A stretch of 11,298 nucleotides of DNA from Actinomycetes bacterium (GTDB lineage Bacteria; Actinomycetota; Acidimicrobiia; Acidimicrobiales; Palsa-688), in assembly GCA_021815935.1 (NCBI GenBank), contig JAKAZH010000040.1:1-11298 (forward strand), read 5' to 3'. A program made the position numbers and the translations under genes. Under the pieces are notes generated by a model, which saw only the letters and a program-made list of their open reading frames with translations, made no database searches and was not told where the DNA came from. Every line of letters starts with the position of its first letter. Position 1 is the first letter of the stretch. Shown one piece after another: positions 6,005 through 11,298 of the stretch.

Positions 6005-6901
6005 ATGGAGACCGGCGTAGCACAAGCGGGCCAGCCAGACCCCGCCATGCGTAGCGACGAGGCCGCCGGCCGCTTCCCTCGGGTCAGTGTCGTCACCAGG
6101 ATCGGCCTGCCGGATCACCGGGGTGCGGCGGCCCCGGGGGTCAGCATTCCCCTCGACCCCGACAGCGCGCTCCACGACCGGCGCACGCTCATGCTGGCGA
6201 GCATGAGAGACGACGCCGACCGGGCACCCCTGGCCCAGCAGATCTTCGACGAGATAGCCATAGCGATCGTCGAAGGCCACCTGAATCCCGGTGACAGCCT
6301 CAACTCTGTCGACCTGGCACGACGGTTCAACACCAGCAGGACGCCTGTCCGTGAAGCCCTCGCAGACTTGGAACGCCAAGGGGCGATCGTGGTCCCCCCC
6401 CACCGGCGCCCGTACGTGGCTCACGTGACACTCCGCCAGGCAAAGGACGTCTACGACCTTCGCGCTGCGCTGTTCACGCTGGTGAGCGAGCTGATCGTCG
6501 AGTCCTGCCCGAAGACGCTCCTCGCGGAGCTGTGGCGCTGGCAGGCGGCGCTCGAGGAGGATGCCGCTCGCGGTGCGGTCGACGACTACTTCTGGCACAA
6601 CGTCGGGTTTCGTCTCGTCGAGGTTCGCCTTGCAGGCAACGAGCAGCTGCAGCGCATGGTGGGCATGCTCGGGATCCGGACTTTGCAGTTCCGCCATTTG
6701 AGCCTGTCGCAGCCGGGACGACTCCAGCGGTCGGTGGAGGACCACCGCCGGCTTCTGATCGCCTACGAGGAGCAGGACAAGACAGCGGCGGCAGCTATGA
6801 GCCGCGGTTTGATAATGGCCGGCTACCGGGCGATCGTCCGCTCGGGGGTTATCGGCGCTTCCAGCGCCCCAGGCGACGTTCGCATGGAGGAAAGGCAATG
6901 A
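6005..6901 (+). CDS. GntR-family transcriptional regulator, FadR/FCD subfamily, with N-terminal extension
   Basis: This 298-residue DNA-binding regulator is the likely ligand-controlled switch of the cluster. A winged helix-turn-helix occupies about 74-140, with the recognition region TSRTPVREALADLERQGAI (110-128). An all-helical FCD effector domain follows (about 145-275). FCD metal ligands are recognisable as Asp194 and His198 (DDYFWH) and His247 (EDH). The usual last His about 21-22 residues later is absent (Gly268/Leu269), and no His occurs after 247. The 60-70 residues before the HTH are an unusual extension, but their codons keep GC-rich third positions like the rest of the gene. ATG 6005 lies 5 nt after the UbiD stop with a weak ribosome site. 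ATG 6047 or 6191 are alternative starts, the latter giving a standard-length protein. The stop overlaps the next gene in ATGA (6898-6901). Confidence 0.9.
   Translation: METGVAQAGQPDPAMRSDEAAGRFPRVSVVTRIGLPDHRGAAAPGVSIPLDPDSALHDRRTLMLASMRDDADRAPLAQQIFDEIAIAIVEGHLNPGDSLNSVDLARRFNTSRTPVREALADLERQGAIVVPPHRRPYVAHVTLRQAKDVYDLRAALFTLVSELIVESCPKTLLAELWRWQAALEEDAARGAVDDYFWHNVGFRLVEVRLAGNEQLQRMVGMLGIRTLQFRHLSLSQPGRLQRSVEDHRRLLIAYEEQDKTAAAAMSRGLIMAGYRAIVRSGVIGASSAPGDVRMEERQ
6886..6890 (+). promoter_or_regulatory. Ribosome binding site deciding the amidohydrolase start
   Basis: GGAGG lies 7 nt before ATG 6898. The open frame continues far upstream inside the regulator gene, but this site and the His-x-His motif close behind the ATG fix the start. 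Confidence 0.75.
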
Positions 6902-7914
6902 GCAACCGCAGAGATATAGACGTCCACGCCCACGTAGTTCCCGAGGCGCTGTTAGCTGCGGTTCGTGGAGGCGAGCTTCCCGGAGTAACCAGCGACGGCA
7001 CTTCGATCGTCTACGGCGATAGCCGTCTCGGCCCGATAGCGCCCGCGATGTTCTCCTTGTCGGAGCGCATCGCCTGGCTGGACAGCGAAGGCATAGCGGA
7101 GCAGTGGGTCTCCCCGTGGCTTGACCTTTTCACATGGGCGACATTCCCCGACGCAGAGCGGCGCCCGTGGGTGCGGGCAGTCAATGCTGCTCTTCGCGAC
7201 GCTACCGGCAAGAGCGGCGGGCGCCTTCGGCCGGTCCCGTTCGTCGATATCTCCTCAGGCGCCAAAGCTGCGCTCGACGACACGAACCGGGTCCTGTCGC
7301 AGGTAGAAGCACCGGCGGTGATGGTGAGCTCGGCTCCCCCCGGCGCTCCCTTGGCGTCCGATTTGTATGCCGAGTTCTGGACGGAGATAGCCCGCCAAGA
7401 GGTCACCGTCATGCTCCATCCGCCGGTCAACGGACCGTCGTGTGCATTCACATCTCCCGTCGTGCAGAACGTTTCGGGTCGAGTGATCGACGCGAGCGCC
7501 GCGGTCGTCGAGCTGATGATCGCCGGGGTGTTCGACCGTCTCCCGGACTTGGAGGTGGTCGTCGTGCACGGCGGCGGGTTCCTTCCCTACCAGTCGTTCC
7601 GCCTTGACGGGCTCGTTCGCGCCGGGCTGCGCGACAAGACGGCTATGACCTCGTCGCCGTCTGAGATATTGCGCCGCCTGTACTTCGACACGGTCGCTTT
7701 GGACCCGTGGTCCATCGAGCTGCTCGTCCGACGTGTCGGCGCGGAGCGAGTGATGCTCGGAAGTGACGCCCCGTTCCCGATAGGCGACCCGCACCCGTCG
7801 GCGTCTGTTCGCACGGCCGACCTTCCGTCTGACATCCACGATGCCATCTGTTTCGGGAACGCTTCGCGTTTGGCGGCGCGGCGCCGGCGTTCGACCGATC
7901 GGTCCGGCAATTGA
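6898..7914 (+). CDS. Amidohydrolase-2 family protein, ACMSD-like (probable metal-dependent decarboxylase or hydrolase)
   Basis: This 338-residue TIM-barrel metalloenzyme has the ligand set of the alpha-amino-beta-carboxymuconate-semialdehyde decarboxylase (ACMSD) branch: His10-x-His12 (DVHAHVVP), His174 (MLHPPVNG), His224 (VVHGGGFLPY) and Asp290 (LGSDAPFPIGDP). Spacing and length are close to ACMSD and related non-oxidative decarboxylases, such as gamma-resorcylate, 5-carboxyvanillate and the picolinate-pathway PicC type. These remove CO2 from hydroxylated aromatic or semialdehyde acids in the cytoplasm. Some relatives are hydrolases, so decarboxylation is inferred. Start ATG 6898 overlaps the regulator stop. 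Its own stop TGA (7912-7914) overlaps the next gene's TTG start. The extreme C-terminus (RRRRSTDRSGN) is basic and unlike the conserved body. As the second decarboxylase candidate in the operon, it probably acts at a different step from UbiD. Confidence 0.9.
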   Translation: MSNRRDIDVHAHVVPEALLAAVRGGELPGVTSDGTSIVYGDSRLGPIAPAMFSLSERIAWLDSEGIAEQWVSPWLDLFTWATFPDAERRPWVRAVNAALRDATGKSGGRLRPVPFVDISSGAKAALDDTNRVLSQVEAPAVMVSSAPPGAPLASDLYAEFWTEIARQEVTVMLHPPVNGPSCAFTSPVVQNVSGRVIDASAAVVELMIAGVFDRLPDLEVVVVHGGGFLPYQSFRLDGLVRAGLRDKTAMTSSPSEILRRLYFDTVALDPWSIELLVRRVGAERVMLGSDAPFPIGDPHPSASVRTADLPSDIHDAICFGNASRLAARRRRSTDRSGN

Positions 7915-8774
7915 ACGACGAGTACTCGTACATAGAACGTCCCTGGGGCAAACTCGCCTACAAGACGGCCGGGACCGGTCCGCCGTTGGTGCTGCTTCAC
8001 TCCCTCGCGCTCAGCGCGGAGATGTGGGACCTGCTGGCAGGCGAGCTGGGCCTCGGCCGTCGACTGGTCTGCGTGGACTTGAGAGGACACGGCCGAAGTT
8101 CGTGGGACGGGCGCTCGTTTAGTGTCGAGGATATGGCCAGCGACGTCGCATGCCTCGCCGACGAGCTCGGCCTGGGGCCGGTAGACGTTCTCGGCATGTC
8201 GATGGGCGGCACTGTCGCCGTCGCACTCGCCGCGGCACACCCCGAGCGCGTCGCGCGCCTCGTCGCTTGTGACACGACCGCCTGGTACGGGCCCGAGGCT
8301 GTCAAAGCCTGGGAGCAGCGGGCAAACACGGCCGAGACGACACCGAGGGAGATGCAAGTCTCGTTCCAGACAGACCGGTGGTTCGGGGAGGAGTTCCGTC
8401 GCCACCACCCGGCGACGGTCTCTTCCCTCGTCGGGATCTTCCTTCGAACCTCCCCGGCTGCGCACGCCGCCGCCTGCCGGGCGTTAGGCGCCTACGACGG
8501 ACGCGACGCCCTCGAACGGGTAACAGCAGCAACGCTCGCAGTCACCGGCGAGGACGACTCCGCAACACCGCCGTCGATGGGAGCCGCCCTCGCCGCTGGA
8601 ATCTCCGGCGCCACGCAGCAGGTGTGGCCGGGGCTTCGCCATTTCGCGATCGTCGAAAGCTCGGCCCTCCGATACGCCGTGCGTCTGTTCCTGTCGGGGG
8701 ACACGATCCCTGCACCGACCCCGCCTTCAGCGTGCTGCGTGAGCCTTCACGGAACGCAGGAGTCCGACGCGTGA
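7911..8774 (+). CDS. Alpha/beta hydrolase (enol-lactonase / formyl-amide hydrolase-like)
   Basis: This 287-residue cytoplasmic alpha/beta-fold hydrolase has a complete apparent triad: nucleophile Ser97 in the elbow GMSMGG, acid Asp215 or Asp216 in GEDDSATP, and His244 in LRHFAIVE. LVLLHSLALSAEMWD (26-40) supplies the oxyanion region, and DLRGHGRS (56-63) is the classical beta-4 motif. The overall look resembles 3-oxoadipate enol-lactonase (PcaD), but the same fold includes N-formylmaleamate deformylases and other C-N or C-C hydrolases of ring-cleavage pathways. The start is TTG 7911 within TTGA, overlapping the amidohydrolase stop. No Shine-Dalgarno site is visible and no other start fits before the domain, so coupled translation is likely. 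A Pro/Cys-rich tail of about 25 residues (263-287) extends past the usual end. GTGA at 8771-8774 links it to the next gene. Substrate unknown. Confidence 0.88.
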   Translation: MNDEYSYIERPWGKLAYKTAGTGPPLVLLHSLALSAEMWDLLAGELGLGRRLVCVDLRGHGRSSWDGRSFSVEDMASDVACLADELGLGPVDVLGMSMGGTVAVALAAAHPERVARLVACDTTAWYGPEAVKAWEQRANTAETTPREMQVSFQTDRWFGEEFRRHHPATVSSLVGIFLRTSPAAHAAACRALGAYDGRDALERVTAATLAVTGEDDSATPPSMGAALAAGISGATQQVWPGLRHFAIVESSALRYAVRLFLSGDTIPAPTPPSACCVSLHGTQESDA

Positions 8775-9646
8775 AACTCGCACCGTTTCGCTATCACCAG
8801 CCCTCCACGCTGGCCGAGGCGTTGGAGCTTTTAGGCGACCTGGGCGACGCCGCCAAGGTTCTTGCCGGCGGTCAAAGCCTGCTGCCGATGATGGCATACC
8901 GCCTGGCGACCCCGACTGATCTGGTTGACATCGGACGCATCCCGCAGCTTCGCGGGTGGGATCTCGACGACTCCGGTCTTCGCATTCGCGCGATGGCACG
9001 CCAGCGACAGATCGAGCTCGACCCGGACATCGGTCTGCGTTTTCCGGTCATGCACCACGCGTTGGCGAAGGTCGCTCACGTCCAGATACGCAACCGCGGG
9101 ACCGTTTGCGGGAGCCTGGCGCACGCCGATTCTGCTGCAGAGCTTCCGACTCTGATGGTCGCCCTCGACTCGACGTTCGTCGTGGCGAACGCCCGGGGCC
9201 GCCGACGCGTCGGCGCGGCCGACTTCTTCAAGTTCCATTTCACGACGGCGGTCGAGGCGGGCGAGCTTCTCGTCGAAGTTCTCGTCCCCGACCCAGGACC
9301 CGGCAACCACGCCGCCTTCATGGAGGTAAGCAGACGCAAAGGCGACTTCGCTATCGTCGGCGCAGCCGTGGTAGTCAAGATCGCCGACGGTCAGGTCAAA
9401 AGTGCCCGTGTCGTCTGCTCAGGAGTCGCGCCGACACCGTACGTCGTCGCTGGCGCCGAGGAGGCGATCATCGGAAGCGACCTCCGAGACTCGACGCTGC
9501 TCGACGCGCAATACGAGACACGTCGCAGCGTCGACCCTCCAGACGACTTCCACGCGGACAGCGACTACCGCAAACAACTGGCGGGGGTTCTCGTCCGGCG
9601 CTGCTTGGAGCAGATCCGTTCGAATCAAGGAGCACACAGTGCCTGA
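8771..9646 (+). CDS. Molybdenum hydroxylase FAD-binding (medium) subunit, CoxM/XdhB-like
   Basis: This 291-residue FAD subunit belongs to a heterotrimeric molybdenum hydroxylase of the xanthine dehydrogenase/CO dehydrogenase family. It would pass electrons from the iron-sulfur subunit to an acceptor. The two FAD-binding motifs are intact: AGGQSLLPMM (32-41) and TVCGSLAHADSAAELP (111-126, the TIGGNIAHADPA-type motif). The C-terminal CO-dehydrogenase flavoprotein domain runs to about 285. The start is GTG 8771 overlapping the hydrolase stop; the protein begins directly with the typical MKLAPFRYHQPSTLAEAL. The gene order medium-small-large, as in coxMSL, continues downstream, and the 3' end overlaps the small-subunit gene by 8 nt. 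It is a full-length, apparently functional subunit. It does not by itself reveal the substrate. Confidence 0.95.
   Translation: MKLAPFRYHQPSTLAEALELLGDLGDAAKVLAGGQSLLPMMAYRLATPTDLVDIGRIPQLRGWDLDDSGLRIRAMARQRQIELDPDIGLRFPVMHHALAKVAHVQIRNRGTVCGSLAHADSAAELPTLMVALDSTFVVANARGRRRVGAADFFKFHFTTAVEAGELLVEVLVPDPGPGNHAAFMEVSRRKGDFAIVGAAVVVKIADGQVKSARVVCSGVAPTPYVVAGAEEAIIGSDLRDSTLLDAQYETRRSVDPPDDFHADSDYRKQLAGVLVRRCLEQIRSNQGAHSA
9627..9632 (+). promoter_or_regulatory. Ribosome binding site deciding the iron-sulfur subunit start
   Basis: AAGGAG lies 6 nt before GTG 9639. It favours this GTG over the in-frame ATG at 9681, at the cost of an 8-nt overlap with the upstream gene. Confidence 0.7.
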
Positions 9647-10154
9647 AGATCAGCTCTCCGCGTCGTCTGGTTATGACACGATGGAAGTGTCGCTCACCGT
9701 AAACGGCGTCGTCGTTACCGTCGCCACGGACGTAAGGGTCTCCTTGGCAGACCTGTTGAGGCGCGACTTGAAGCTCACCGGTACTCACCTCGGCTGCGAG
9801 CACGGAAGCTGCGGCGCGTGCACCGTCATCGTCGACGGCGAAGCGGTGCGATCCTGCCTCATGCTCGCGGTGCAAGCCGACGGATGCGTCGTCGAGACGG
9901 TGGAGGGCCTCTCCGACGGCGACACCCTCGGGCCGCTGCAGCAGGCCTTCGTCGACAACCACGCCGTGCAGTGCGGCTTCTGCACCTCCGGATTCCTCAT
10001 GTCCTTGGCGGCACGCCTACGAGAAGGCCCGCTCACCAGCGAAGCGCAGGCCCGGGAAGCGCTCAGCGGGAACATTTGCCGCTGCACCGGCTACGTCGGC
10101 CTCGTCGACGCCCTCCTGTCGCTACCCGCCGAGGCGCTTGGGGGCGCAAAGTGA
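9639..10154 (+). CDS. Molybdenum hydroxylase iron-sulfur (small) subunit, CoxS/XdhC-type 2x[2Fe-2S]
   Basis: This 171-residue electron-transfer subunit has both clusters intact. The N-terminal plant-ferredoxin-like [2Fe-2S] uses Cys53, Cys58, Cys61 and Cys73 (CEHGSCGAC, then C at 73). The C-terminal helical [2Fe-2S] domain uses Cys112, Cys115, Cys147 and Cys149 (QCGFCTSG and NICRCTG). It carries electrons from the molybdenum centre in the large subunit to FAD in the medium subunit. GTG 9639 gives about 14 residues before MEVSLTVNG; ATG 9681 would start exactly at that conserved block and is a possible alternative, but lacks a comparable ribosome site. The stop overlaps the large-subunit GTG by 4 nt (GTGA, 10151-10154). 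Length is normal for the family. Confidence 0.95.
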   Translation: MPEDQLSASSGYDTMEVSLTVNGVVVTVATDVRVSLADLLRRDLKLTGTHLGCEHGSCGACTVIVDGEAVRSCLMLAVQADGCVVETVEGLSDGDTLGPLQQAFVDNHAVQCGFCTSGFLMSLAARLREGPLTSEAQAREALSGNICRCTGYVGLVDALLSLPAEALGGAK

Positions 10155-11298
10155 GCCAAGTGGATTCAGCCGTCCGTGACCGCTACGTCGGCGCCAGGAT
10201 TCCCAGGCGCGAGGATCGCAGGCTTCTGATTGGCGCCGGCAGATTCCTCGACGATCTCGACCTCGGCGACTGCTACGAAGCCGCTATCCTTCGCAGCCCC
10301 TACCCGAGCGCACGGATACGATCGATCGACTCGACCGAAGCGCGCCGCGGCGTTGGTGTGATAGGCGTGTTCACGGCCACGGACCTGAAGCCGATCCTTC
10401 GGGACCTACCACCCAAGGTCACACACCCGGACCTCAAGCACTTCCCCCGCTACCCTATCGCCGTCGACGCGGTGCACTACGTCGGCGAGCCCCTCGCAGT
10501 GGTCGTCGCGTCGGCCAGACGGCACGCCGAGGACGCCTTGGACCTGATCGACGTCGACTACGAACCCCGCCCGGGAATCGGTTCGACAGCGGCAGCGCTC
10601 GCCCCAGGCGCTGCCCTGGTACACGAAGGATCCGCAGACAACGTCGCAGTGCGGATCGTGCAGCGCTCCGGCGACCCCGACGACGCCTTGCGGCGCGCCC
10701 CGCACGTCCTGCACGAGACGTTCGTGATAAGCCGCGGCGGCGGGCATTCGATGGAGGGACGAGCCGTAGCCGCCCGCTTCGACGCGGGCTCAGGCGAGCT
10801 GACGGTTTGGGACGCCACCCAGACTCCGCACTACGTCCGTCACATGCTCTGCACGCTCTACGACATGACCGAAGACGAGATACGCGTCGTCGCACCTCAA
10901 GACATCGGCGGCGGGTTCGGCCCGAAGGCGCAGTTCTACGGGGAGGAAGCGCTCATCCCGTGGATCGCCATGCAGCTGGGGGCCACCGTCAAGTGGGTCG
11001 AGGATCGCTGGGAGAACTTCGTCAGCTCCACGATGGAACGCTCCCAGACGCACAGGGTCGAGCTCGGCTTCGACGACACGGGACGCATACTCGCCTTGAA
11101 GGACGTCTTCGAGCACGATCAGGGGGCTTACTGCGTCGGCTTGCAGGTCCCGACCATCACCATGTCGACGCTGCCGGGGCCGTACAAGATCCCGAACATC
11201 CACTCGGAGCTCGTAGCCTGCTACACGAACATGGTGCCGACCAGTTCGCTTCGCGGGGCGGGCCGCCCGCAGGCTGTCGCTGTCACCGAGCGCATCAT
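10151..11298 (+). CDS. Molybdenum hydroxylase molybdopterin-binding (large) subunit, 3' end cut by window edge
   Basis: The visible 382 residues are the N-terminal half of a xanthine-dehydrogenase-family large subunit, which usually has about 750-800 residues. The a/b-hammerhead domain starts with YVGARIPRREDRRLLIGAGRF and includes AVHYVGEPLAVVVA. The molybdopterin-binding part begins with PQDIGGGFGPK (249-259, the GGGFG loop at 253-257). It reaches the active-site loop LRGAGRPQ (367-374) just before the edge. The CO dehydrogenase form I signature with active-site cysteine (AYxCSFR) is absent, so CO oxidation is unlikely; this is a hydroxylase of form II/aldehyde-oxidase type. The residues before RGAGR are TSSL rather than the common AY-type. 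Start GTG 10151 overlaps the small-subunit stop. The C-terminal catalytic Glu and any accessory genes lie outside the window. Confidence 0.94.
   Translation, partial: MSQVDSAVRDRYVGARIPRREDRRLLIGAGRFLDDLDLGDCYEAAILRSPYPSARIRSIDSTEARRGVGVIGVFTATDLKPILRDLPPKVTHPDLKHFPRYPIAVDAVHYVGEPLAVVVASARRHAEDALDLIDVDYEPRPGIGSTAAALAPGAALVHEGSADNVAVRIVQRSGDPDDALRRAPHVLHETFVISRGGGHSMEGRAVAARFDAGSGELTVWDATQTPHYVRHMLCTLYDMTEDEIRVVAPQDIGGGFGPKAQFYGEEALIPWIAMQLGATVKWVEDRWENFVSSTMERSQTHRVELGFDDTGRILALKDVFEHDQGAYCVGLQVPTITMSTLPGPYKIPNIHSELVACYTNMVPTSSLRGAGRPQAVAVTERI

Noticed and set aside
6132..6139. CCCCGGGG palindrome within the regulator's N-terminal region
   Set aside because: Short and common in high-GC DNA; the region reads as coding sequence.
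6532..6897. Upstream in-frame extension of the amidohydrolase inside the regulator gene
   Set aside because: The translation is low-complexity Arg/Gly-rich shadow sequence; GGAGG 7 nt before ATG 6898 and the adjacent His-x-His motif set the start.
8771..11298. Aerobic CO dehydrogenase (coxMSL)
   Set aside because: Gene order fits, but the large subunit lacks the form I active-site cysteine motif and carries an RGAGR loop of the general hydroxylase type.

Overview
The window is high-GC DNA with GC-rich third codon positions and GTG and TTG starts. It also carries a Ser-rich lipoprotein linker, a luciferase-like flavin oxidoreductase and an FCD-type GntR regulator. Together these point to an actinobacterium; Acidimicrobiia or a relative is a guess from style, not a proven placement. 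No RNA genes, insertion sequences, CRISPR arrays or prophage genes were seen.

Layout. Positions 1-978 (minus strand) hold a luciferase-like (LLM class) flavin-dependent oxidoreductase cut by the left edge. Positions 979-1272 are the only sizeable non-coding stretch. It is a divergent control region with one candidate promoter on each strand, an inverted pair of 9-bp half-sites over the minus-strand promoter, and an 18-bp perfect dyad between the promoters. From 1273 to the right edge, ten plus-strand genes lie head to tail. They are an ABC importer of the NitT/TauT/SsuABC type (ATPase, permease, lipoprotein binding protein), an RraA-family protein, a UbiD-family prenylated-FMN decarboxylase, a GntR/FCD regulator, an ACMSD-type amidohydrolase, an alpha/beta hydrolase, and a three-subunit molybdenum hydroxylase (FAD, 2x[2Fe-2S] and molybdopterin subunits; the last is cut by the right edge). 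Junctions are 4-nt NTGA overlaps, a 1-nt overlap, an 8-nt overlap or gaps of 0-43 nt, so the genes probably form one operon.

Working model (inference). The importer brings in a small organic anion. The molybdenum hydroxylase adds oxygen from water to a heteroaromatic ring or an acyl/aldehyde substrate. UbiD and/or the amidohydrolase remove carboxyl groups. The divergently transcribed flavin oxidoreductase may supply an O2-dependent hydroxylation or ring opening. The alpha/beta hydrolase cleaves a lactone, ester or formyl-amide intermediate, and the RraA-like protein may act as an aldolase or oxo-acid decarboxylase on a late product. The GntR protein is the likely ligand-responsive switch. The set shares parts with known picolinate/nicotinate and furoate/furandicarboxylate pathways but, as far as can be read here, matches none of them exactly. 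The substrate is unknown.
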